Source of the DNA: Edaphobacter sp.
Lineage (GTDB): Bacteria; Acidobacteriota; Terriglobia; Terriglobales; Acidobacteriaceae
Direction of reading: 5' to 3'
Length of the DNA: 64,000 nt
Assembly: GCF_028283685.1 (NCBI RefSeq)
Contig: NZ_JAPWKF010000007.1
Location: 1-64,000, forward strand
Part shown: positions 34,649 through 43,466 of the stretch, piece after piece
Numbering within the stretch: the stretch's first letter is position 1
How the letters are laid out: every line of letters begins with the position of its first letter
Program-made: the position numbers and the translations under genes
The notes under the pieces: model-generated
The model's database searches: none
What the model was told of the DNA's origin: nothing
What the model saw: the letters and a program-made list of their open reading frames with translations, nothing else

Positions 34649-35839
34649 ATGAACGGTCCTGCCAATACACGCGCTCGCAGAAGCCGCAACCTCGCCTATG
34701 CCCTTGCACCTTTTCTGTTGCTCTCCTTCATCACACTCCAGGGATGTAAGCAGAAGCCTAAGGAGGAGAAGGCTCAGGTACAGACCGATCCCAACGAGGT
34801 CGCAGTCACCCCCGCACTCGCGGAGAACCTGAAGTTTGGTACGCCGGAGATCACCGATGTTAACGGGACCCTCCGCGTCGCCGCGCACGTCGAAACCGAT
34901 GCGCAGCGCATCGCGCATGTCGGCTCTCCAGTCGCCGGGCGCATTCTGAAACTTCTCATCTTTGAGGGCCAGTATGTCAAAGCGGGGACCGTGCTTGCGA
35001 CGCTGCACAGCACGGCGCTCTCCGACACACAATTTGCGCTGATCAAAGCAACATCGCAGCAAAACCTCGCCGCGGCTGCAGAGAAACGTGCTGAACAACT
35101 GGTTGACGCCGACGTGATCGGACGCGCTGAACTCGAACGCCGCCGCGCCGAGCTGCTTCAGGCTACAACGGAAGCTGCCTCGTATCGCACGCAACTCCTT
35201 GGTCTCGGCATGACCGAGGGCCAGATTCGTCAGTTGGAGATAAGCCGCAAGCTCAGCGCAGACTATCCCATCGTGACCCCAAAGAGCGGTACAGTCCTGA
35301 AACGCGATATCACCATCGGTCAGGTCGTTCAGCCTGCAGATCAGGCCTTCACCATCGCAGACCTCTCGAGCGTCTGGATCGTTGCTAACGTCCCCGAAGA
35401 AGATGCCGGAACACTGCATAAAGGCATTCGCGTCGAAGTCGAAGTGCCCGCGCACCCTGAGAACAAGATCACCGGGTTGCTCTCCTTCGTCTCCCCCATC
35501 GTTGATCCCGCCACCCGCACCGTCGATGTACGCATGGATGTCGATAATGCCAATGGCATGCTCAAACCCGATGAGCTCGCCAGCATGACCTTTGTCGGTC
35601 ACACCGAAAAGAAACTTACGGTGCCTAACGCCTCCGTTGTTCGCGAAGAGAATCAGGACCACGTCTTTGTACAGGTCGCACCGCAGCGATTCGTGCTGCG
35701 CGAGGTATCGCTTGGCGAAGAAGAGAATGATCGGCGAGTCGTGCTTGACGGCGTTCACCAGGACGAGCGCATCGTCACCGAAGGCGCCTTCCACCTCAAC
35801 AATCAGCGCCGGCAGAACTCCATCAAGGGAACACAATAG
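34649..35839 (+). CDS. RND efflux periplasmic adaptor lipoprotein (CzcB/CusB type)
   Basis: 396 residues from the ATG at 34649, two bases after the previous stop codon. The signal ends in a lipobox (LLLSFITLQGCKQK), so it is an inner-membrane lipoprotein. Barrel-sandwich (HVGSPVAGRILKLLIFEGQY), helical hairpin (LAAAAEKRAEQLVDADVIG), returning lipoyl half (VTPKSGTVLKRDITIGQVVQ) and beta-barrel (PEDAGTLHKG-like EEDAGTLHKGIRVEVEVPA) follow in the usual order. There is no His-rich metal-binding extension. It links the permease to the outer-membrane factor. It sits between the two with essentially no gap. Confidence 0.88.
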   Translation: MNGPANTRARRSRNLAYALAPFLLLSFITLQGCKQKPKEEKAQVQTDPNEVAVTPALAENLKFGTPEITDVNGTLRVAAHVETDAQRIAHVGSPVAGRILKLLIFEGQYVKAGTVLATLHSTALSDTQFALIKATSQQNLAAAAEKRAEQLVDADVIGRAELERRRAELLQATTEAASYRTQLLGLGMTEGQIRQLEISRKLSADYPIVTPKSGTVLKRDITIGQVVQPADQAFTIADLSSVWIVANVPEEDAGTLHKGIRVEVEVPAHPENKITGLLSFVSPIVDPATRTVDVRMDVDNANGMLKPDELASMTFVGHTEKKLTVPNASVVREENQDHVFVQVAPQRFVLREVSLGEEENDRRVVLDGVHQDERIVTEGAFHLNNQRRQNSIKGTQ

Positions 35840-38800
35840 ATGCTGCAATCCATCATTGCCGGTGCACTCAGGCAGCGGCTCATTCTGGTTGTCGTCGCGC
35901 TCGTTCTCGTCGGGTTCGGCATCAATGCTGCGCAACACCTCTCCGTCGACGCGTTTCCTGACGTCGCCAACATCCAGGTCCAGATCGCTACTGAAGCCCC
36001 AGGAAAATCTCCGGAAGAGGTTGAGCGCTTCGTCACCATCCCCATCGAAATCTCGATGACCGGCCTGCCCGGCATGACCGATATGCGCTCGCTCAACAAG
36101 CCCGGGCTCTCGCTCATCACCCTTGTCTTCACCGATGAGAGTGATCTCTTCCGCGAGCGCCAGATGATCTCTGAGCGGCTCGCAGAGTTGCGCGAGCGCA
36201 TGCCAGCAGGCGTCACGCCTGTACTCGGCCCCATCACGAATGCTCTTGGCGAGGTCTATCAGTACACCCTGGAGCGTCCCGGCGAAACCGCATCGAAGCA
36301 TATCCTCACCCGCGATGAACTAGTCGAACGTCGCACGCTGCAGGACTGGGTCGTGCGCCCGCTGCTGCGTTCCATCTCCGGCGTAGCAGAGATCAACTCG
36401 ACAGGCGGCTTCGTCAAGCAGTACGAAACCGTCGTCGATCCGCAGAAGCTGCATTATTACGGCCTCAGCATCGGAGATGTCCGCTCCGCGCTCGCGCAGA
36501 ATAATGCCAACGCCGGCGGCGGCATTCTTCCCCAACACGCTGAACAGTACCTCATCCGCAGCGTCGGCCTTATTCACGACCTCGATGACATCCGCAATAT
36601 CGTTCTCAAGGAGTCCAAGGGTACACCCGTCTATATTCGCGACGTCGCCGAAGTCCGCCTCGGCACCGAGGTCCGCTACGGCGCCATGATCAAGAACGGC
36701 TATACCGAAGCCGTCGGCGGTGTCGTCCTTATGACCAGCGGCGGCAATGCCAAAGAGATCGTCAGCCGCGTCAAGGATCGAGTCGCCGAGATCAACAACC
36801 GCCACATGATTCCCGGCGGACTGCAGATCGTCCCCTACTATGACCGCTCGCAGCTAGTTGACGCCGCCATCCATACCGTCACGGAGGTCCTCGGCGAAGG
36901 TGTCATCCTCGTCGTCATCATCCTCTTCCTCTTTCTAGGCGATCTGCGCTCCAGCTTCATCGTCAGCGCTAATCTCATTCTCACGCCTCTGCTCACCTTC
37001 CTGGTGATGAACAAGATCGGCCTTTCCGCAAACCTCATGTCGCTTGGCGGTCTCGCCATCGCCATCGGTCTCATGGTTGACGGCTCCGTCGTCGTCGTCG
37101 AAAACGTCTTCGCCCGTCTCAGCCATGCTAATCACGAGCAGCACGGCCCCGTGAAGATCAACAAGCTGAGCCTGGTGCTCTCTGCCGTGCAAGAGGTCGC
37201 CACACCAACCCTCTTCGGCGTCACCATCATCATCCTTGTCTTCCTTCCCCTCATGACTCTAGAAGGCATGGAAGGCAAAATGTTCGCCCCCCTCGCCTAC
37301 ACCATCGCCATCGCACTTGCCATCTCGCTAGTGCTTTCGCTTACCCTCTCCCCGGTGCTCTCCACCTACCTCCTCAAGGGTGGCTCTGAGGACGATACCT
37401 GGCTCGTCCGCATCCTGCGCAAACCCTACCGCAGCATGTTGTCCTGGTCGATGAATCACCGTGGCCTCACCGTGGTCTCGGTCATCATCATCTTCTTTGC
37501 TGCGCTCTCGCTATTCCCCTTCCTCGGCACCTCTTTCATTCCCGAGATGCAGGAAGGCACTCTCTCGCCCAACGCAGACCGCGTCCCTAATATCTCCCTC
37601 GAAGAGTCCCTCAAGATGGAGAAGGAGATGCAGCGGCTCATGCTCAAGGTCCCCGGCGTCGATAACGTCGTCTCCCGCGTCGGACGCGGAGAGTCCCCCG
37701 CCGATCCTGCCGGTCCGAACGAAGCCGACGTTCTTGCCTCGCTTACGCCCTTCGACGAGCGGCCTAAGGGGATGACGCAGGATCACATCGCTGAACAGAT
37801 TCGGGAGAAGCTTGCTGCACTGCCCGGCATTAATCTCGTCATGTCGCAACCCATCAGCGATCGTGTTGATGAAATGGTCTCCGGCGTCCGTGCCGACGTC
37901 GCCGTCATGCTCTATGGCGACGATCTCGACATCCTTGTTGAAAAGGCCAACCAGATTGCGAAAGTCGCCACGGGTATCCAGGGCACACAGGACACCCGGG
38001 TCGACCGTGTTGGCGGCCAGCAGTACCTCACCATCACCATCGACCGCGGTGCTATAGCCCGTTACGGCATCAATGCCGCCGACGTTAACGATGTCATCGA
38101 AACCGCCATCGCCGGAAAATCCGCTACCGAGATCTACGAAGGGGAGCGCCGCTTCTCCGGAGCCGTCCGTCTCCCGCAGACTCTGCGCGACAGCGTCGAA
38201 GATATACGCGAGCTACTGATCAACTCGCCTAATGGCGCCCGCGTCCCGCTTAAAGACCTGGCGACCGTCAAGGTCGTCGAAGGCCCTGCTCTCATCAACC
38301 GCAGCATGGGCAAACGCCGCATCGTCGTCGGTGTCAACGTACAGGACCGCGACCTAGGCGGTTACGTCAAAGAACTGCAGCAGAAGGTCGACGGCAATGT
38401 GAAGCTTCCCGCCGGCTATTACATCGAGTGGGGCGGTCAGTTCCACAACATGGAGCGCGCACTGCACCATCTGATGATCATCGTACCGATCACGATTGCC
38501 GCAATCTTCTTCCTGCTCTTCGTGCTCTTCAGATCCGTCCGCTTCGCCGCACTCATTATCACCGTGCTTCCACTTGCTTCCATTGGAGGCATCGTTGGGC
38601 TCTTCGTCACCGGCGAGTATCTTTCAGTCCCAGCATCTGTCGGCTTCATCGCTCTCTGGGGCATCGCCGTCCTCAACGGCGTTGTGCTTGTCTCGTATAT
38701 CCGCAAGCTCCGTATCGAAGGCATGGATCAGTCCGAAGCCGTTTACGAAGGTACGCGTCTGCGATTCCGTCCCGTCATGATGACCGCGACAGTCGCTGCA

Positions 38801-38995
38801 TTAGGCCTCGTACCATTTCTCTTCGCCACTGGCCCAGGCTCCGAGATCCAGCGCCCACTTGCCATTGTCGTCATCGGTGGACTGGTAAGCTCCACAGCAC
38901 TCACCCTGCTGTTGCTGCCCACCGTCTACGCTTTCTTTGAGGGCAACGGCGATCCCCGTCTTGAACTGGAACACCACGACACGATTCAAGGCTAA
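35840..38995 (+). CDS. Heavy-metal efflux RND permease (CzcA/CusA family)
   Basis: 1051 residues, full length, starting at the base after the adaptor stop. Proton-driven inner-membrane pump with 12 helices. The TM4 signature GGLAIAIGLMVDGSVVVVEN carries the proton-relay Asp of the HME subfamily. The porter domain motif VMSQPISDRVDEMVSGVRAD is characteristic. RVGRGESPADPAGPNEAD corresponds to the CzcA periplasmic segment. It lacks the second TM4 Asp of CzcA, as CusA does. Divalent (Co, Zn, Cd) versus monovalent (Cu, Ag) export cannot be decided. It ends the sigma-54-controlled operon before a strong terminator. Confidence 0.9.
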   Translation: MLQSIIAGALRQRLILVVVALVLVGFGINAAQHLSVDAFPDVANIQVQIATEAPGKSPEEVERFVTIPIEISMTGLPGMTDMRSLNKPGLSLITLVFTDESDLFRERQMISERLAELRERMPAGVTPVLGPITNALGEVYQYTLERPGETASKHILTRDELVERRTLQDWVVRPLLRSISGVAEINSTGGFVKQYETVVDPQKLHYYGLSIGDVRSALAQNNANAGGGILPQHAEQYLIRSVGLIHDLDDIRNIVLKESKGTPVYIRDVAEVRLGTEVRYGAMIKNGYTEAVGGVVLMTSGGNAKEIVSRVKDRVAEINNRHMIPGGLQIVPYYDRSQLVDAAIHTVTEVLGEGVILVVIILFLFLGDLRSSFIVSANLILTPLLTFLVMNKIGLSANLMSLGGLAIAIGLMVDGSVVVVENVFARLSHANHEQHGPVKINKLSLVLSAVQEVATPTLFGVTIIILVFLPLMTLEGMEGKMFAPLAYTIAIALAISLVLSLTLSPVLSTYLLKGGSEDDTWLVRILRKPYRSMLSWSMNHRGLTVVSVIIIFFAALSLFPFLGTSFIPEMQEGTLSPNADRVPNISLEESLKMEKEMQRLMLKVPGVDNVVSRVGRGESPADPAGPNEADVLASLTPFDERPKGMTQDHIAEQIREKLAALPGINLVMSQPISDRVDEMVSGVRADVAVMLYGDDLDILVEKANQIAKVATGIQGTQDTRVDRVGGQQYLTITIDRGAIARYGINAADVNDVIETAIAGKSATEIYEGERRFSGAVRLPQTLRDSVEDIRELLINSPNGARVPLKDLATVKVVEGPALINRSMGKRRIVVGVNVQDRDLGGYVKELQQKVDGNVKLPAGYYIEWGGQFHNMERALHHLMIIVPITIAAIFFLLFVLFRSVRFAALIITVLPLASIGGIVGLFVTGEYLSVPASVGFIALWGIAVLNGVVLVSYIRKLRIEGMDQSEAVYEGTRLRFRPVMMTATVAALGLVPFLFATGPGSEIQRPLAIVVIGGLVSSTALTLLLLPTVYAFFEGNGDPRLELEHHDTIQG

Positions 38996-39002
38996 GCTCT
39001 AT

Positions 39003-39038
39003 GGGACGCTGACCACCGCGCTAACAGGTCAGCGTCCC
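39003..39038. terminator. Bidirectional terminator hairpin
   Basis: GGGACGCTGACC (39003-39014) and GGTCAGCGTCCC (39027-39038) form a perfect 12-bp stem with a 12-base loop. It lies between the convergent stops at 38995 and 39047. Confidence 0.75.
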
Positions 39039-39046
39039 GCGCAGCT

Positions 39047-40267
39047 TTATTTCAACATCGCAGCCTCTTCGACACTCGGCAGTGCGGGCTCCTTCTCCTT
39101 AGGGAAGGAGGGCAGGAACAGCACCAGCACAATCAGTGAAGCCACTGCGGAGACGATCCAGATCGAGCGCCAGTCGTAGCCGCTGCCAACCGCGTAGTGC
39201 TCCACAACCGCGCCCGAAAGCCACGATCCCAGAAACATGCCGACGCCATAGGTGATGAAGTAAATCAGTCCCTGGGCAGCGGCACGCAGCGAATTCGGCG
39301 CCTTCTGGTCGACATAAATCTGCCCCGTCACGAAGAAGAAGTCATAGCAGATGCCATGCACAATAATGCCCAGCCACAGCATCCACATCTTGCCGCTGGC
39401 ATCGCCATAAGCAAAAAGAGCATAGCGCAGAACCCAGGCCAGCATGCCGCTCACCAGCATGTACTTCACTCCAAGACGACGGAAAAACCACGGAATCAAC
39501 AGCATGCACAACAACTCGGAGATCTGACCGCCGGTCATCTTACCTGCGGCGTTCGTCACCCCAATCTGGTTCAAAAACAGATTCGTGAAGGCATAGTAGA
39601 ACTGCAGCGGAATACAGATCAGGAAGGATGCAATCGCAAATATGGCCATGGAGCGGTCCTTGAACAGAAACAGCGCCTCTTTCGGAAACAGCCCAGTCTG
39701 CTTTGCACTCTCTGCCTTTGCCAGCGGTGGTGTATGCGGAAGAGTCAAGCAGTACAAGCCCATCAGAAACGACACCGCCGCAGCCATCCGCAGCGGCTGC
39801 GCCGTAGCCTCCAGCTTCATCGCGCCGATGATAATTCCCGCTACGATCCAACCTGCCGTTCCCAGCACGCGAACCGCGCCAAACTCCGCCTTCGTATCCG
39901 TCATCTGTCGAAACGACAGCGAATTCGCTAATGCCAGCGTCGGCATGTAGCAAAGGCAATACAGCAGCAACGTCGCATACACTGCACCGAAGGTCTTCTG
40001 CTGCGATGTCAGCAACAGAAAGACGGCGCCCACAATGTGCAACACAGCCAACACCTTCTCCGTAGCGAAGTACTTGTCTGCGATCAACCCCACCAGGAAG
40101 GGCGCGAACGTTGCGCCAACCGCCGTTGTTCCGGCCACCAGGCCTACCTGCTGCCCCGAGAAGTGAAGCGTCGAGGACATCCAGGTTCCCACCGTCACAT
40201 ACCACGCGCCCCAGATAAAGTATTCGAAGAACATCATGGCGCTAAGCCGAATTTTTGTCCCTGTCAT
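39047..40267 (-). CDS. MFS transporter, nucleoside:H+ symporter (NupG-like) family
   Basis: 406 residues with about twelve hydrophobic helices. The N terminus IRLSAMMFFEYFIWGAWYVT and VGLVAGTTAVGATFAPFLVG match the NHS family that includes E. coli NupG and XapB. The later LRAAAQGLIYFITYGVGMFL and DWRSIWIVSAVAS are also typical. It probably imports nucleosides or a related sugar compound with protons. The ATG at 40267 is chosen over one ten codons upstream because AGGATGAGA precedes it, but either is possible. It stands alone between the efflux operon and glgX. Confidence 0.8.
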   Translation of the reverse strand: MTGTKIRLSAMMFFEYFIWGAWYVTVGTWMSSTLHFSGQQVGLVAGTTAVGATFAPFLVGLIADKYFATEKVLAVLHIVGAVFLLLTSQQKTFGAVYATLLLYCLCYMPTLALANSLSFRQMTDTKAEFGAVRVLGTAGWIVAGIIIGAMKLEATAQPLRMAAAVSFLMGLYCLTLPHTPPLAKAESAKQTGLFPKEALFLFKDRSMAIFAIASFLICIPLQFYYAFTNLFLNQIGVTNAAGKMTGGQISELLCMLLIPWFFRRLGVKYMLVSGMLAWVLRYALFAYGDASGKMWMLWLGIIVHGICYDFFFVTGQIYVDQKAPNSLRAAAQGLIYFITYGVGMFLGSWLSGAVVEHYAVGSGYDWRSIWIVSAVASLIVLVLFLPSFPKEKEPALPSVEEAAMLK

Positions 40268-40463
40268 GAACGTCTCATCCTGCCGCTCCATAGCCATACC
40301 GCGCCATGGCAGCTATAAAGGTTTCGGCAAGCAGCAGGCGCAAACCAGCCGCTGAGGCCTCGCATCCACCATACAGCACTACCCCCAGATGTTTCCCGCC
40401 AAATTCCATCCCAAGGTTGTTGTCTTCTCCAAAGCCACCACTCTTCAGTGAGACAATCAAGCC

Positions 40464-42530
40464 ATGAAGGCAGGCCACCCCTATCCCCTCGGAGCCACCC
40501 TCACCGACCACGGCGTGAACTTCAGCATCTTCTCCTCTCACGCCCGCGGTATGCATCTTCTATTGTTCGACTCGCCCTCATCGCCCTGGGCTGCCCGGAC
40601 CATCGCCCTCGACCCCACCATCAACCGTACCGGCCACTACTGGCACATCGAGGTTCCCGATCTCGTCGCCGGGCAGACCTACGCCTATCGAGCCGACGGC
40701 CCCTACCTTCCCGAAGCCGGCTATCTCTTCGACAGCAACAAAGTTCTTCTCGATCCCTACGGACGCTCCGTCTGCACTCACCTCTACGACCGAGCCGCGG
40801 CAAAGAGCAGAAACGACAACGAGACCGTCTGCATGCGCAACATCGTTATCGATCTCGGTGCATACGATTGGGAAGGTGACCAGCCGCTCGGTAATCTCTT
40901 CCACGAGACCATCATCTACGAGCTGCAGGTCGGAGGTTTCACCCGACACCCCGAATCAGGCGTCAGCCCGGAAAAACGCGGCACCTTCGCCGGAGTCATC
41001 GAGAAGATACCTTATCTCCAGCAACTCGGCATCACCGCCGTCGAACTCATGCCCATCTTCCAGTTCGATGCTCAGGATGCTCCGCTCGGCCTCGAAAACT
41101 ACTGGGGCTATAGCCCCGTCAGCTTCTTCGCCCCTCATCTCGCTTACTCCGTCAGCCAGTCCCCGCTCGGCTGCCTCAACGAATTCCGCGACATGGTCAA
41201 AGCTCTCCATCGTGCCGGTATCGAGGTCATCCTCGACGTGGTCTACAACCACACCGCCGAGGCAGGGGCCAACGGCCCTACCTTCGGCTTCAAAGGCCTC
41301 GACAACTCGCTCTACTACATGCTCTCCGCCGATCGCGCTCGCTTCGCCGACTATACCGGCACCGGCAACACACTCAACTCCAACCACTCCGTCGTACGCC
41401 GCCTCATCCTTGATAGCCTCCGTTACTGGGTCTCCGAGATGCACGTTGACGGCTTCCGTTTCGACCTTGCCGCCGTGCTGAGCCGCGATGAGACCGGAAC
41501 CCCTGTCCCCAACGCACCCATCATCTGGGACATCGACGCCGATCCCATCCTCGCCGGAACCAAGCTCATGGCCGAAGCCTGGGATGCCGACGGCCTCTAT
41601 CAGGTAGGCTCCTTCTCCCGCGATCGCTGGAAGGAGTGGAATGGCCGCTTCCGCGACGACATCCGCACCTTTCTTAAGTCATCCGACGGCTCCATCGCTC
41701 ATCTGCAGCAGCGCCTGCTTGGCAGCCCCGACATCTATAACCTCCCACACCATCCACCAGAGCAAAGCATTAACTTCGTCACCTGCCACGACGGCTTCAC
41801 CCTCAACGACCTCGTCTCCTACGACCAGAAGCACAACCTGGCAAACGGCGAGCAAAATCGCGACGGCCTCAACGAAAACCTCTCCTGGAACTGCGGCGTC
41901 GAAGGTCCCACCGAAGACGAAAACATCAACGCCCTCCGCGAACGCCAGATACGCAATGCCTTTGTTCTGAATCTGTTCTCCGTCGGAACCCCGCTCCTGC
42001 TCATGGGAGATGAAGTGCGACGCACCCAGCAGGGCAACAATAACGCCTACTGCCAGAACAACGAAATAAGCTGGTTCGACTGGACGCTCTGCGAGAAGAA
42101 CTCTTCTCTCCTCCGCTTCGTCAGCATACTCATCCACATGCGCCGAAGCTTCGGATCAACCTTCGAAGGACATGCCCTCTCCCTCCGCGGCGTGCTCGAA
42201 AGCGCACATATCGACTGGCATGGCGTTCATCTGAACAGTCCCGATCTCTCCCATCAATCCCATACCTTGGCGGCGACGGTCTATACACTCTCCGGTCCTG
42301 CCTTTCATGTCATCTTCAATGCTTACTGGGAGCCGCTTACCTTTGCTCTCCCCGCTCCCGTCCCACCCGGTCCTTCATGGTTCCGCATCATAGATACCGC
42401 CCTGCCCTCGCCCGAAGACATCGTCCTCCATCAACGCGAGTCGATCACCGACGCGAAATATAATGTCGCTCCCAGATCCATCGTCCTGCTCGGCAACCTT
42501 GCCTGCCAGCCTCCAGATCAGCAGAACTAA
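40464..42530 (+). CDS. glgX: Glycogen debranching enzyme GlgX / isoamylase
   Basis: 688 residues, GH13_11 family. The N-terminal CBM48 domain is AGHPYPLGATLTDHGVNFSI. The TIM barrel shows the GH13 regions in order: DVVYNHTAE, GFRFDLAAVL (nucleophile Asp), MAEAWDADG (acid/base Glu) and FVTCHDGFTLNDL (transition-state Asp). The C-terminal beta domain ends near IVLLGNL. It hydrolyses alpha-1,6 branches of glycogen trimmed by phosphorylase. It is monocistronic; its TAA overlaps the TAG of the convergent stress-protein gene (CTAA). All catalytic residues are intact. Confidence 0.93.
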   Translation: MKAGHPYPLGATLTDHGVNFSIFSSHARGMHLLLFDSPSSPWAARTIALDPTINRTGHYWHIEVPDLVAGQTYAYRADGPYLPEAGYLFDSNKVLLDPYGRSVCTHLYDRAAAKSRNDNETVCMRNIVIDLGAYDWEGDQPLGNLFHETIIYELQVGGFTRHPESGVSPEKRGTFAGVIEKIPYLQQLGITAVELMPIFQFDAQDAPLGLENYWGYSPVSFFAPHLAYSVSQSPLGCLNEFRDMVKALHRAGIEVILDVVYNHTAEAGANGPTFGFKGLDNSLYYMLSADRARFADYTGTGNTLNSNHSVVRRLILDSLRYWVSEMHVDGFRFDLAAVLSRDETGTPVPNAPIIWDIDADPILAGTKLMAEAWDADGLYQVGSFSRDRWKEWNGRFRDDIRTFLKSSDGSIAHLQQRLLGSPDIYNLPHHPPEQSINFVTCHDGFTLNDLVSYDQKHNLANGEQNRDGLNENLSWNCGVEGPTEDENINALRERQIRNAFVLNLFSVGTPLLLMGDEVRRTQQGNNNAYCQNNEISWFDWTLCEKNSSLLRFVSILIHMRRSFGSTFEGHALSLRGVLESAHIDWHGVHLNSPDLSHQSHTLAATVYTLSGPAFHVIFNAYWEPLTFALPAPVPPGPSWFRIIDTALPSPEDIVLHQRESITDAKYNVAPRSIVLLGNLACQPPDQQN

Positions 42531-43396
42531 CTGATCGTCAACACAGCGCACGTCGCCTTTGCCAGCAACGCGGGCGTCAATCCCGTCTGCATCAGCATCT
42601 GCCCAAATCGCTCTTTCCTCGAGCCCAGTACGATCAGTTGCGCGTGAATCTTTTCCGCGAGCTCCAGCAGCACATTCGCGGCCTCTCCATGCTCGACCAC
42701 ACACGATGGGCTGCACCACGCATAAGCTGAAGCTGGAATCATCCGCTGCAACTCTGTCCGCCACTCTTCGTCCGGCCGCGATAGCTTCTCTTCTTTGGCC
42801 TTCACCACATGGCACACATACAGGCGCGCATGCTGCTTCTCTGCAAACGCCAGTGCAGCTCCTACCGCACGAACCGACTCCGCTGAAAAGTCCGCCGCGC
42901 AAAGGATGCTGTTCATCAGCTCCCCTTCCAGCAAGGGCTTCACCTTCGGTCCCACCGTCAGCACAGGACATCTCGCATGACGAAAGACAGCCTCTGCCGT
43001 TGATCCAAACACTATCTTTGTGAGGCCCTGTCTGCCCGACGTCCCCATCACAATCAATCCCGCCTTCACCTGATCTGCATAGTCCAGAATCGCCTGCGAC
43101 CGGTCCCATCCCCTGATTTCGACACACTCTGCATGGATGCCCTGCATACGGCGCGCAGCCTCGCACAACAAATCTCGGTTCTGGATCAGGATCGAATCCA
43201 GCGCAGGTGCAGAAAGTCCCTCTGCGGCCCTTGCCAGAAGCGAAAGATCGGCCACGTGCAGCACATCCACTCTGGCAGAAAAATGCACCGCCAGGGCTCT
43301 GGTATACGACAGCATTGGCAAACTGTTCGACGCAAGATTGGTTGCCATCACAATTCGGTCGATGGCAACTGCTTTTTGCCTACTGATGGCTGGCAT
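42527..43396 (-). CDS. Tandem-domain universal stress protein (UspA family)
   Basis: 289 residues from the ATG at 43396, preceded by GGAGGA; an upstream start adds six residues. Two Usp folds follow one another. The first has VMATNLASNS at its start and the ATP loop LIVMGTSGRQGLTKIVFGST (G-x2-G-x9-G-S/T). The second starts with NSILCAADFSAESVRAVGAA and has IVLGSRKERFGQ, a weaker loop. One domain probably binds ATP. Tandem Usp proteins act in stress survival under oxygen, energy or osmotic change. It overlaps glgX by four bases at convergent stops and has a 70-bp gap to the divergent-locus kinase. Confidence 0.87.
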   Translation of the reverse strand: MPAISRQKAVAIDRIVMATNLASNSLPMLSYTRALAVHFSARVDVLHVADLSLLARAAEGLSAPALDSILIQNRDLLCEAARRMQGIHAECVEIRGWDRSQAILDYADQVKAGLIVMGTSGRQGLTKIVFGSTAEAVFRHARCPVLTVGPKVKPLLEGELMNSILCAADFSAESVRAVGAALAFAEKQHARLYVCHVVKAKEEKLSRPDEEWRTELQRMIPASAYAWCSPSCVVEHGEAANVLLELAEKIHAQLIVLGSRKERFGQMLMQTGLTPALLAKATCAVLTIS

Positions 43397-43466
43397 CACC
43401 CATTCCTCCGTCACGAAGCGCCAACCATACTAGACCTAATTTGTCTTCGCGCGGGAAAGATCTGCC

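Noticed and set aside
34598-36301. 567-codon open frame antisense to the efflux adaptor and permease genes
   Set aside because: Composition is that of a frame shadow, with no recognisable fold or ribosome site.
35840-38995. Assignment of a specific metal (copper or zinc/cobalt) to the RND pump
   Set aside because: The TM4 motif resembles CusA but the porter segments resemble CzcA, and the adaptor has no diagnostic metal-binding extension.
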